Assembly: GCA_038501625.1 (NCBI GenBank)
Contig: JAZAYU010001079.1
Coordinates: 28,473 to 92,472, forward strand
Source of the DNA: Corbicula japonica
Lineage: Eukaryota; Mollusca; Bivalvia; Venerida; Cyrenidae
Reading direction: 5' to 3'
DNA: 64,000 nucleotides
In this document: piece after piece, positions 12,431 through 23,117 of the stretch
Layout of the letters: every line of letters starts with the position of its first letter
Numbering within the stretch: position 1 is the stretch's first letter
Notes under the pieces: generated by a model
Told to the model about the DNA's origin: nothing
Seen by the model: the letters and a program-made list of their open reading frames with translations, nothing else
Databases searched by the model: none
Translations under genes and position numbers: made by a program

Positions 12431-13020
12431 GAAACTTTGCTCTTACCTTTTTAATCATGTTTTCGTACAACAAAACGTATTGTCTACTTCGTTTGGACCT
12501 CAAGAAACCGCCATATTGTCACATTTGCCGACCCATACTTCGAGATATCGCTTGTTTTAGTTCACATTTTAGAGTTTTTGAATGTTGTTATAAAAATGTT
12601 TTTATGTTTAGTTACAATCGTCAAAACTTTATGTTTTGCCATTTCCTTAATTAAACATGTAACGTAATATCTGATTTTTTCGATTTTTTATGCGATAAAA
12701 AATAATTTATTTTTAAGAAAACAACGGTATTGGGGAAAATGATTGCTATGAAATAGCCATTCATTTAAGGTAAAAATCGGATGGTCTAAGTAGTCATACT
12801 TGAATACTGTCAAAACATAATTACTTTATTCCTATATCATCCTGTTTCTGATTCTACTCGAAACAATTCATCTATAATGTATAGGTTTTTAAACCTCGTT
12901 GAGCATAGTTGAATAAATTCTTAATTTTTAGCATTTAATTGCCATAGTTAATAACAAGTGGGAAACATGCGCGATAACGTTATGTCTGTTTCATAGTTCG
13001 ACCTGCCTGTAAAAAAAATA
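12431..13020. other. AT-rich unassigned sequence
   Basis: No supported gene or repeat. It contains one short open frame rich in Cys and Phe, with no recognisable domain. Confidence 0.4.
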
Positions 13021-13029
13021 TGTTGATTT

Positions 13030-13950
13030 CTGTTATCTCCCTTTGTGCGTTTATATATGATTGTCGTAGGACGGGAGTTATTGTGTTATGGCGTTGTCCG
13101 TCACCAGTGTTATCTCCCTTTGTGCGTTTATATAAGATTGTCATAGGACGGGAGTTATTGTGTTATGGCGTTGTCCGTCACCTGTGTTATCTTCCTTTGT
13201 GCGTTTATATAAGATTGTCATAGGACGGGAGTTATTGTGTTATGGCGTTGTCCGTCACCAGTGTTATCTCCCTTTGTGCGTTTATATAAGATTATCATAG
13301 GACGGGAGTTATTGTGTTATGGCGTTGTCCGTCACCAGTGTTATCTCCCTTTGTGCGTTTATATAAGATTGTCATAGGACGGGAGTTATTGTGTTATGGC
13401 GTTGTCCGTCACCAGTGTTATCTCCCTTTGTGCGTTTATATAAGATTGTCATAGGACGGGAGTTATTGTGTTATGGCGTTGTCCGTCACCAGTGTTATCT
13501 CCCTTTGTGCGTTTATATAAGATTGTCATAGGACGGGAGTTATTGTGTTATGGCGTTGTCCGTCACCAGTGTTATCTCCCTTTGTGCGTTTATATAAGAT
13601 TGTCATAGGACGGGAGTTATTGTGTTATAGCGTTGTCCGTCACCAGTGTTATCTCCCTTTGTGCGTTTATATAAGATTGTCATAGGACGGGAGTTATTGT
13701 GTTATGGCGTTGTCCGTCACCAGTGTTATCTCCCTTTGTGCGTTTATATAAGATTGTCATAGGACGGGAGTTATTGTGTTATGGCGTTGTCCGTCACCAG
13801 TGTTATCTCCCTTTGTGCGTTTATATAAGATTGTCATAGGACGGGAGTTATTGTGTTATGGCGTTGTCCGTCACCAGTGTTATCTCCCTTTGTGCGTTTA
13901 TATAAGATTGTCGTAGGACGGGAGTTATTGTGTTATGGCGTTGTCCATCT
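13030..13950. repeat. 77-bp minisatellite (12 copies)
   Basis: Period 77 bp, measured from TCACCAGTGTTATCTCCC at 13,101 to the next at 13,178. Units include GTTATCTCCCTTTGTGCG, TTTATATAAGATTGTC and GGACGGGAGTTATTGTG. Copies are nearly identical, so expansion is recent. Each unit has a TATA-like TTATATAAG. Confidence 0.95.
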
Positions 13951-14685
13951 GTTTGGTTTTCCTTATGTCCACGTGATTGCAAGGACAGAGGCTCGACAAT
14001 GTTTCTGACAATGGTCACAAAAAATTGCTTTAAGCTCTTGGTTCAATAATAATGCCCTTCGTTCAGGTTAATATAAGGTCGAAGGTCAAGGTAAAAAAGT
14101 ACAAAAATTCTTCCCATGAACAGGCTAAATCAAACCGAGCCTGCAATATTTTCATATTAATTTTTGTTTTGGTCGAGGGTCTTCAAAGTTCCCATTTCAT
14201 CTATTTCAATGTGTGCTTAACACTTATCTACACAATGGTTTACAGATGTTGTGCCTAAAATTTGTGTCACCACAACTGGGGTATGAACACCTTTTCATGT
14301 GAGTACAATTCATGTTGAGTTTGAGATTAAGAAGTCAAAAGTCGAGGTCAAACGTATACCGGGAGAAATTATTCGTTCTTTTTCTTGCTGTTTTCCATTT
14401 AGTAATACTTTATACTTTTTATAAAGCATGATTTAAAAAGAGCAGGGAACCTTAGTTGAAAAAAAATCATGCTTTTAAGTAAAACAATGTCATTCAGTGT
14501 TGTCATCATTATCCATGGTTCGATATCGTTTTCTGAAAAAAAATTCAGTACAGTTATGTGTCAAACTTTTTTCCCATTTTGTCAAATCATTATCCTGGCA
14601 TACTTGAGGGACTAACAGAAACAGCTCCACTTGTACCAGTTTTATAATTGTTTACTTAATTATGTATTTTTAATGTTCTATGTAT
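13951..14685. other. Unassigned sequence
   Basis: No gene can be supported. Phrases such as AAGGTCGAAGGTCAAGG suggest decayed repeat sequence, but I cannot name a family. Confidence 0.35.
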
Positions 14686-14689
14686 GATT

Positions 14690-14781
14690 ATGTTTATTTT
14701 TTGTCCGATCAATGTAAAGCACCTTTGAACGTATTTATTTATGAAAAGGGTGCTATATAAATATGGTATATAATAATAATC

Positions 14782-14853
<72 letters not shown>
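14690..14853 (+). mobile_element. Retroposon 3' tail ending in an (AAT)n run
   Basis: The stretch TGTAAAGCACCTTTGAACG followed by AAAAGGGTGCTATATAAATA resembles the 3' tail shared by many L2/CR1-like LINEs and SINEs (AAAGCGC...GCGCTATATAAAT). It runs straight into about 80 bases of AAT repeats (14,771-14,853), as expected of a retroposon tail. No reverse transcriptase is seen upstream, so this is a short SINE or a 5'-truncated LINE copy. Confidence 0.6.
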
Positions 14854-14854
<1 letters not shown>

Positions 14855-14859
14855 TACCC

Positions 14860-15099
14860 TCACTGATATCGGTGCTTGCGCACACCCCTATTAGGTTGTT
14901 TCCGTGGCTGGAGATATATCAATGCCTGCCTTGTAGAAGATTGAAGTGGACGACTTTAAACCATCAGCTTCAATATATCTTATCAGGTTTTATCGCGATG
15001 AAAAAAAGCGCAATTCTCTCTGAAACTTTTTTTCAATTCACTGTGAATAACACGAATTGAAATTTATAATGTTTATAATAGGAACAAAACCGATGATAT
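14860..15099. other. Unassigned sequence
   Basis: No gene or repeat supported between the AAT tail and the degenerate repeat array. Confidence 0.35.
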
Positions 15100-15815
15100 C
15101 CAGGTGGATTTATATTCACGAATTGGGCAACAGTACATGTAACGGGCGTGGTTTTGTATTTACGAATGGGTTACATGTTTTTGTACATGTTACATGCGTG
15201 GTATTTACGAATTGATTAATATATGTTTGTGTTCACGTTACAGGCGTGGTTTTATATTGAACTTTGAATTGGCTACATGTTCGAGTACATTTAAATGGCA
15301 TGGGTTCTATTAAAATAGGTTACAAGTTCATATACATATAACGGACTTATTTATATTTACGTATGAGTTATATGTTCCCTTACATTTAGTTGTCGTGTTT
15401 TGAAAATTACGTTTTCGTTACGTGTTTATTTATGTCGTGTTAATATGTACGCATAGGTTACATGTTCGTGTTCAAGTAACAGATGTGATTTATATTTACG
15501 AATTGGTTACATTTTCTTTACATTGTAACATAGATGTAATTATTCAGACATGGTATTACCTTTACTTAGGGTTATATGTTCGTGTACATTTATCGGGCGT
15601 GTTATTGGTTTTCGAATATGTTTACATGTACATGTAACAGGCGTAATATTATATTTACGACAAATGCTACATGTTCATGTACATGTAACAGGCGTGGTAT
15701 TACATTTACGACTTTGCTACATGTTCAGGTACAGGTAACTGGCATAGTATTATATTAACGACTATGCTACATGTTTATGTACATGAAACAGGCGTTGTAT
15801 TACAATTAGGAATTT
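15100..15815. repeat. Degenerate tandem repeat of about 50 bp
   Basis: Recurring words TACATGTTCATGTACATGTAA, shortened in places, alternate with CAGGCGTGGTAT and TATATTTACGAATTGG. Spacing is about 45-60 bp and divergence is high, so this is an old, decaying minisatellite. GTACATG palindromic words recur throughout. Confidence 0.7.
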
Positions 15816-15824
15816 GTGCAAGAC

Positions 15825-16140
15825 CAAGACAACTCAAACACGATGCGAGATCTCGAAAAACCAAACCATAGGATAGAGCAAAAACACGATGCAAAAACGC
15901 AAATACGATAGGAGATCGCGAAAAAACGGTGCGAGATCGCGAAAACCCGATGCAAGAACGCGAAACAACGATGCGAGATCGCGAACCAAAAATGCGAGAT
16001 CGTGGAAACACGATGAGAGAACGCGAAACAGTAATGCAAGGTTGCGAAAGTACTATGCAAGAAAAAACTTTTAATATCGCTGTCTTAAGGTCGAGACCAC
16101 GAAAACACTATGCGAGGTCGCGAGTATCGGTCTCGCGTGA
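15825..16140. repeat. CpG-rich short tandem repeat
   Basis: Units of about 21-26 bp built on GATGCGAGATCGCGAAAAC and close variants. Unlike most of the window it is rich in CpG and in the palindrome TCGCGA. Open frames on both strands rich in R, S and E/D arise from the repeat. Confidence 0.8.
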
Positions 16141-16736
16141 TAGTTAAAACATTAAACGACTATGTGCGTGAGTGTTTAGAGGGAGCGAATAAAGACTGAT
16201 ATGCAGCGAATTGATAAGTCACAGCTGTAAAGGTTATCTCCCAAATAAGAGACTTTCCAATATGTTGTACCGTACGAATCGCATTAAAATGACAAAATGA
16301 CAAAGCTCTCTTTTTAATATTTAATATGCGAGCTCTAGCGAGCAAGCGAGCTTTTACGGTAATGTGCGTATATATTATGCCCAACTACCATCGCTTTAAA
16401 ACATGTGTGATCCGAAGCGTTCCGATTTTCCCCCATGGGAGTGCAAATCTCACGGATACACAGGATACACTCTTCACCGTCTTTAGGCTTAAGAGTAACA
16501 TATTTTGTTCAATAATTTATTTGTATTCTTATTTTTAATAAGAAGAATAGTCAACATAATGCGTTTGTAACACAAAATATACAATGATTTGTTATATGTT
16601 TGTTTTTTATAAATAAAAAAATATACATATGACGTAATGCGGAGAACCATCGCGCGCGCGATCTGTCAAATCAGTTCGAGGCTGTCAAAACACCATCAAC
16701 CATTGCGTCCGCGCCAGTAAACTTAAATATTCAGAC
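16141..16736. other. Unassigned sequence
   Basis: No gene supported. A GC-alternating word (ATCGCGCGCGCGAT) lies at about 16,649. Confidence 0.35.
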
Positions 16737-16922
16737 TTACAGACAGATCTTTTTGTATGCTTTGAGGTAGATTTCATTATGTTTGTACAGGTGTTTGACA
16801 AATGTATGCGAAACGTCGACCCATTGTTTCTCACATTCGGTTCTGCAGAGCATAAGCATTTTGTTTACATGAATAGGCAATTCGTCCCATAACGATTCGC
16901 CCCATGCTGATGTCCTTATCAC
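16735..16922 (-). other. Possible coding exon ending in a consensus splice donor
   Basis: On the minus strand an open frame of about 60 codons reads with normal amino-acid composition (it contains WGESLWDELPIHVNKM and SHTFVKHLYKHNEIYLK). Near its end the sequence is AAGATCTGTCT followed by GTAAGT, a perfect donor. No acceptor or start is obvious at the upstream end, and I do not recognise the protein. It could be an exon of a gene outside the window or a decayed transposon fragment. Confidence 0.25.
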
Positions 16923-16924
16923 AA

Positions 16925-17230
16925 AAGTTTGATTTATTCGATAAAATATACAGATGTCCCTAAAGTTGCCAGACCGAAGGACCTGTCTGTTAAAATTTGG
17001 GTCGGTCTGACATGATTTCTAATGTTATCAGGAATGTAAGGAAAAAAAATTGACCTAATGCACACTATACCTTTTTAACATCTTTCGGTCTGACAGAATT
17101 TGTTTCAGTCAGACAGATTTTCACATCTTGTCTGACCAAATGTCTGACACTTTTTTCAACTTTCGGGAAGTCTGAAATAAGTGTAGATCTAATAAATTCT
17201 AATTTTCCTGGTCACTGACAATCAAAAAAA
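16925..17230. repeat. Short dispersed CGGTCTGAC words in both orientations
   Basis: CAGACCGAAGG, GGTCGGTCTGACATG, CGGTCTGACAGAA, CAGTCAGACAG, GTCTGACCAAATGTCTGACAC and similar words lie close together in both orientations. They can form several alternative hairpins. No gene is seen. Confidence 0.4.
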
Positions 17231-17968
17231 GTCATTTTGACATTTTTAATAACAATCAATAATTTCATTTTCCTTAGACTGAGGTGGCCAAAAACGACAA
17301 AATACAAAATGGGAAAGCGTTGGCAAAAACAACTGAACAAAAGATTGTTGCACATAAACAATGAGAATTTTGCTGTTCGTGATATTCCAGAAGATGGTGA
17401 CTTTTTTCATATAGATTTCTACAGCTGAATAGTATTCCACACCATAATGTCAAACTATTATTACAGTTCGTCAACCAGTTCCGGTTAATTCATATATTCG
17501 TTGTAAAAAATATACTAAAAACATTAATCAGAACTTTCTTTGTTGTTTGATTATAAGCAAAATGTCTTAACTAAAAGATGCTGCATTTATTTAAGCCTCC
17601 ATATTTATTTACTTTTACATATGTAATATTTACTTAAATACTAGTTTAAACCAGTTCCGGTTAATTCAATCTATTCCGGTTAAAACGTAGTAATGTCTTA
17701 GAGTGAATTTTGACTGTCTAATTTGATAGCTGTAAACTAGTTTTGACACACCTTAGTCATTTATATACGTTTTCTGTCTAAGGATGCAAAATAATTCTGA
17801 AACTAATGTGAAATAAATATAATAACACACCAAGTCTTATGCTACAATCTTTTTTCTTTTTATTACAGTATTAACAAAAGCAATTAAGCACTAATGACAT
17901 CACAAGGTCCATTCCACAGTCTTCATGTATTGCACATCGTTTATCTGATTAACATTACAGCAATCATT

Positions 17969-18220
17969 TCATTGGATAGAAATCTTATAATCACGTGGTG
18001 TCACAACACCACGTACCCCCTCTTCATGCGGAGTTAGCCGTCGTGGGTAGCTAGGTACTGGTGACCCATTAACTTTTGCTAACACATTGTTTAGGATATC
18101 TTTGATGTAGGGTGAAAAACACCTTAAGACATTAGCAATATATAAACCAGCTGCATCCTCTAGCTTGAAGTGTCTCTTTTCCTTGATAGCCGTTCCCAGT
18201 TTATCCTTTAAAATTGAATT
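17969..18220 (-). CDS. Possible terminal exon of an unrecognised protein
   Basis: Minus-strand frame of 83 codons plus TGA, with an acceptor-like CCACTTTTAG just before it. Its composition is that of a folded protein (it includes KRHFKLEDAAGLYIANVL and VPSYPRRLTPHEEGVRG). It begins in phase 0, which agrees with the candidate upstream exon at 18,385-18,499. I do not recognise the family. It lies wholly inside the TA-flanked element, so it may be element-encoded or captured host sequence. The last part overlaps a CGTGGTGT/ACACCACG hairpin. Confidence 0.35.
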   Translation of the reverse strand, partial: NSILKDKLGTAIKEKRHFKLEDAAGLYIANVLRCFSPYIKDILNNVLAKVNGSPVPSYPRRLTPHEEGVRGVVTPRDYKISIQ

Positions 18221-18384
18221 CTAAAAGTGGAATTTACACTACTTACTAACTCTAAATCGCTGATCCGGAACTGGTTCAAACGCATGCTTCTAAAAAACCA
18301 TCACAAAAACAGAATGAAAATATTTATGCATACGATCTTGCTTGTGATGATAGAGCATTGATAGAATACACTATTGCAAATCAC

Positions 18385-18499
18385 CTTTTTTCGTTGTCGG
18401 GCCAATAATTTTTTTGTTGCGATGGATGTCACGCTTAACATCATCCGCGTTAAAAACTTTTGGACGCGAGTGTCTGCAATAGTCTTTGTTGATGCAGCT
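18385..18499 (-). CDS. Possible upstream exon of the same gene
   Basis: On the minus strand the sequence after GGCCAAG is open and ends CGAAAAAAG followed by GTGATT, a usable donor. The frame that ends in phase 0 at this donor joins in phase with 17,969-18,220. Another frame is also open here, so the reading is uncertain. No start codon was found further upstream. Confidence 0.25.
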
Positions 18500-18676
18500 C
18501 TTGGCCGAAAGTAAACAATAAATCAAAGGTTTAAGTTCGTAAATGTTCAGTTGAAATGCTATTTATTGCTACTAAACGAGTATTTTCACTCGTTCTTCAG
18601 AAATATTTCTAACACGGGGTAGGAAATATAAAAGTTAACCGGAACTGGTTCATTACCGGAACTGGTTGACAAACTG

Positions 18677-19207
18677 TATATTAATTTAGTTTGACCCAGC
18701 TCATTTGTGACAACCTAAAAGAGGTGATATTTTAACAAATCTTAAAACTTATACCTGTTTTGCTAAATATAAAAACGTCCTGGGCTGCAAATTCCTGGAT
18801 TTTTCTTTCAAACCGATATCCAGCTTACAATCGCAAATTTTAAATGTCCTATGGCATGCTGCCATTGTTTACAGTTACTGTATTGATCTCCATTTTTTGA
18901 GGCAACGTGACGTCATCGCAATTGAAATAGAGCAGGGAAGTTCTCAAACGTTATTTCGACTGTCAAAATGTTATATCGACTAAGGAACAAGGCATATGCC
19001 TCATTTGTTAAAAATTCAAATCTGATTAGTGATATTTTGATTTAATTTCTCAATCAACCTTGCAAAGCGCAGTACTATCTATTAATTGTAAGATAATTAC
19101 AGACATATTTTTATACCCTCATTGTACAATGGATTTAAAAACACGAGGAATCACATGTTAGATCTTGGTACTTCTAAAATCATCATTAGCAGTATTTTTT
19201 TAATAAT
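18677..19207. other. Unassigned sequence
   Basis: AT-rich sequence with no supported gene or repeat. Confidence 0.35.
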
Positions 19208-19369
19208 CTGTCAAACCTGTCTTAAGAGGCCACCCAAGGGAGTGACAACAAGTGGATGTTTAAGACAGGTAAAAGTAAGAACAAAATGTCAGTTTAGGAC
19301 ATCTTTAAACTGGCTGTTTAAGACAGTTGGTTGCTATTTGCAGGTGGCTGATTAAGACAGGTTTGACTA
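19208..19369. mobile_element. Small MITE with GTCAAACCTGTCTTAA termini
   Basis: The left end reads TGTCAAACCTGTCTTAAGAG and the right end its complement (TTAAGACAGGTTTGACTA), giving terminal inverted repeats of about 17 bp around 125 bp of sequence. The same terminal words occur, on one side only, at 8,441. This terminus is familiar from short non-autonomous DNA elements in many aquatic animals. I do not see a matching target duplication, so the superfamily is left open. Confidence 0.6.
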
Positions 19370-19708
19370 TACCTTTTTCATATGCCAGAAACATTTACTG
19401 CATTATGTGCAACAGTATCGTATTTTTCCGCCAAACATCGACTTATGTCGTCACTAATTCGTTTTTTTCCGAACGCCGATTCGTACGTTTCCGGTTGATA
19501 CTATTTTTCGTAAAAGGAGTCTACTCTTTAGGTGTTTTCCGCGATTATGGCGTCATTAATAACTAAATCAAATAATACAAAGTGCGGACATAAAATTGAT
19601 GTAAAGTAAACAAATATTTTCATAACTAATACTCAAAATAAGTCTATAGAAGAACAACACTTAGTAATGAATAGAGGTTATACGAAAGTGAGCAACGTAT
19701 GATTAATA

Positions 19709-19779
19709 TTCCGTGGTGCAATGGTAACGCATAAGACTTTTATTTTGACGGACCCGGTTCAATCCTCGGGAGAGGAACC
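19709..19779 (+). pseudogene. tRNA-like sequence, probably a pseudogene or SINE head
   Basis: TGGTGCAATGGTAACGC resembles a D arm and A box. GGTTCAATCCT (19,756-19,766) is a good B box at tRNA-like distance. The ends pair partly (TTCC with GGAA). The anticodon arm does not form a proper stem and the T stem has mismatches. A run of T and C follows. It is a degenerate tRNA-derived sequence rather than a working gene. Confidence 0.4.
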
Positions 19780-21354
19780 TTTTTCCCCCCTTTTTCTTCT
19801 TTTTTTTAAATTATTGTGAGAAAATTTTTTGAGAAAATAGTATAATCAATAGGCTTACAATTCGGAAACAATTGTTATTATTCTTCATCTTCATTAAGTA
19901 GCCACGAAAACTGAAATATTATAATGATATTATTACAAAATACTGACTCTTTTATAATACAGCGACAAAATCACGATATGAAACTAAAATAATTATGGAA
20001 TCTTTCATTTAGGAAAATGTTCCTATTTTATTGTTTCTATAATTAAACAGTAATTTTGTGATACTTGTCTTATAAAACTAATTTTATGTGTTTGCACGAT
20101 GATTTTTTTCCTTTAAAAGAATGCTGTGGTTGCTATGGTTACAGTTGCCAAAATTACTTTTTTGAGGTTAAATTTTAACCAGCATAGCTAATTGCTTGCG
20201 TATTTCTTGTTTTTCAAAAAATTTGAGGGGGTATAAAAAAATCACCATTCGTAAACCAAGCCCTTTAGTTTTTGTGGTTTGTAACCGTTTGGTCTGGGGC
20301 ATAGGTACCTATTTTGTAGGCCAATAAAATGAAAACGAAGATGGTGAGGTGCTCTTTTTTAAATTATTTGATTCCATACACATTGCAGATAATTTTAATG
20401 TATAACACAATTATTTTACTGCATTGAACATGCACAAAAATTACAGATAAAAACTTGCTTAATTTTTGCAGATAGGAAAAATGTGCATTTCCGGAAATGG
20501 GGTACACTTTAAAAAAGTCAATTTATAAAGTGTTAGAAATAAATTCTAAACATAATGCTTGTTTTTTCCTGTTCAGATATGATGTCCTTAAACAATTAGC
20601 ATTTATTTTACATAATTTTACAAGGTTTCAAAGAAATAGAGATGAATTTAGCTTCTAGTATGTTTGATTTTACAGCCCATTTTCCGAAACAGAGGGTCCC
20701 CTTCTAAAATACTAAATTACTCGAGTTATGCATGGTAAATGTTTTTAAAACTCAGGTTTAGATGTCTAAATGGATGTACTTGGAAATGAAAACAACAAAA
20801 TCCCAATCTGCCGAAGTGCATATTAGAGTCCTAAAACCTTAAGACGTTATAACCAGTGTTCGAATTTTAAATAAAATAAAACACATTCCTGACACCTTTT
20901 AACCCTTTATATCACTCTACTTGGACGATTCGTACATAGGTTTGAACATTAAAAAATGAAGCAAACATGTAGATTAATTACAACAATATATACGGAGAAA
21001 TTATGTAACACAACTACCACTGTTAACAGCATTACCTAGACAGGTTATGTCAGTTGTGGGGTAAATAATTTCCCTTAACTATATAAGTAAGTAATTAAAT
21101 AAGTCAAAACTATCAAGATTGCGAAGTTAAAGATAATTAAAAACAACCCTCCGTTGCTGAGCGTGTTAATAACATCATAATTGACCAAGTGTACCGTGGA
21201 CCCCGACCAATGGTTATAGTCACGGATAAAGTAAATAATCTTAAGATATTAAAAAGGTTAACGGCTTTACATATTTAAGCTTGTCCAAGAGAATTTGCAA
21301 AGAAAAAAGAAAATTGTTTAAACCTGTATATATCAATGACTCCGTCGAATGCAA
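19780..21354. other. AT-rich unassigned sequence
   Basis: About 1.6 kb without long open frames or recognisable repeats. I see no splice-bounded exon with known domain character. Confidence 0.4.
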
Positions 21355-21475
21355 TTACTAGCTACGATACTAACATAGAAACAATAATTATAATTTATGT
21401 GCACACAATGTGATTGTTGTTTATAGTTGCAAGTATTTTCAGTTCGGAAGGATCATCATCCTTGTTTATCTTGAA
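21355..21475 (-). pseudogene. Decayed copy of a FReD terminal exon and 3' flank
   Basis: This stretch aligns with 24,970-25,095, the end of exon 6 of the FReD gene and its 3' flank. Shared words are GATCATCATC, AGTTCGG/AATTCGG, TAGTTGC and ACTAACATA. On the minus strand the last codons read MMILPN then stop, against MMIRPN then stop in the gene. Upstream of that the similarity ends and the frame is shifted. It is best read as the relic of a tandem FReD paralogue or of a local duplication. Confidence 0.5.
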
Positions 21476-21615
21476 AAAAAGTTGACAAAAACTGTAGCAA
21501 GTTTTATAAGTCCTTAACAAAGATTCTAGGTTTCACCAACATATAGCCTTTGTTGTTGCAACTTTGAACCTGTGTTAACGACGATTGCTATATATACAAA
21601 ATTGTGTTTAAACCT

Positions 21616-21683
21616 TTATACGGGGAAAGCAACCGAAGGCGACCCGCAAAGCGAGTCGCCTTCGGGCTTTTCCCGCCTATAGA
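21616..21683. repeat. Imperfect palindrome with GC-rich stem
   Basis: CGAAGGCGAC and GTCGCCTTCG form a 10-bp perfect stem around CCGCAAAGCGA. It extends outward with few mismatches through GGGGAAAGC / GCTTTTCCC and TATA words, for arms of about 32 bp. An inverted relative of the arm, GCTTTCCCCGTTATAGG, is at about 24,904. It may be a very small foldback element. Confidence 0.6.
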
Positions 21684-23112
21684 CAATGCGTACACGTTTT
21701 AAATAACAAAATCAAACAAAATCTGTCAAAAATTCAATAGATTTCTAATGTCATACTCTATAGTCCATCAAGATTTTTTAGATCTGACTCGTGTGGGCCG
21801 CGCCATTTTTGTTGTTTCCAGACTGGTTTCTCATTCTCTCAAATTCACCGTCCGATTTAAAACAGAAAACCAATAACCAGTCAAAATATAGGGGAGATCA
21901 CTGATTAATCTGAAAAGCTGTATCCGCACTATCGCGGTAGGCTGTTGGAAGATAGAACCAAGCGCTGTGTTGGCATTAAAAAAATAATTCGTACTTAATA
22001 GAGAATTCTCAAAAGCGTTACTCTAGTCATCATAATTTGTTGTTAGATATTTCTTAATAAAATAAAATGTTAATATCCTGTTTTCCAACAAAATATAAAT
22101 AAAATGATTCCTTATTTACAATTGTATGTTATAAGGGACATTTTAAGCCTCAAAATGTAACACATGACTTTTTTTCATTTTTCAATATTAAATATACAAC
22201 AAGAAACAGGCTGTTTTCAAAAGTATGCATTCAAAGTTTTAAGGATACCTTTTACTGTCAAAATATTATTGAAACACTTCATATGTTTAAACATTTCAAA
22301 GTATCATGTGCTTTGCTAAATGAACACAGTGATAGTCTGAACAAAAAATTTAGTAAGGTTCAAATTATAAACATTCAAAAACAGAGAAAAACACAGATAA
22401 CATTGGTTCATTTGACCACATAACTGACCATTTACATTCAAAGAGTGTTAATAAAATTCATCATCATTGTACAGGAAGCAGTAAATGTGGAACTGTTTCT
22501 ACAACAAGTCAACAAAAAATGTAATGAAACTGACCATAATTACACAAAAACTATTCCAGTATATGCAAACCACACACACAAATAAAAATATAATAAAAAC
22601 ATATGATCAACAGAATTAAATACAAACACTCTAGAATGTGTTAATACATTCCAATGTGCAACAAAATATTATATTCTTAAACTATTAACCTAGAGACAAT
22701 CACTTACAAACACAACACAATCATGTAAACAAATCTCAAACAAAATAACAAAACAAAACAAATTGTAGCTTATCAGGTAATGTTTTTAAACCTGGATTAA
22801 TTTGAGGCAGTTTCAGCAAAGTTGATATAGCAGGCACTCATTACAAATCTTTGCATGTCCCTGGAGATGGCAGTTATTTTTTCAACCTCATTACTTTTGC
22901 ACTTAACATGTTTTATTCTCCAAAACCTACAATGTGAAACCCTAGGTACAGTGCTTTATGGACAATATGTCTAATTGTTGATATGCCCCAGACAACAGCC
23001 TAGATTGGCAGACTTTAGACCCGCATTTACGAAAGTTTCCATTCAGAATGGCTGACAATACTACCTAGTGTTAAGACAATACAACACACATTATAAAAAA
23101 ATACGAGACTGT
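21684..23112. other. AT-rich unassigned sequence
   Basis: About 1.4 kb with no supported gene. A-rich words predominate from 22,480 to 22,760. Confidence 0.4.
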
Positions 23113-23117
23113 GCATC

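Larger units (their letters stand above)
17464..18676. mobile_element. 1.2-kb terminal-inverted-repeat element flanked by TA
   Basis: The left end starts CAGTTCGTCAACCAGTTCCG and the right end is the complement (ends CCGGAACTGGTTGACAAACTG). Each side is flanked by TA (17,462-17,463 and 18,677-18,678). The subterminal CCAGTTCCGGTTAA word recurs at about 17,651, and inverted at about 18,261 and 18,640. TA duplication with CAGT termini fits the Tc1/mariner group, but no DDE transposase is visible. The inside instead shows two possible exons on the minus strand. Likely a non-autonomous element, perhaps with captured gene sequence. Confidence 0.6.

Noticed and set aside
15775..16147. Arg/Ser-rich frames on both strands
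   Set aside because: They come from the CpG-rich short tandem repeat and have no domain character.
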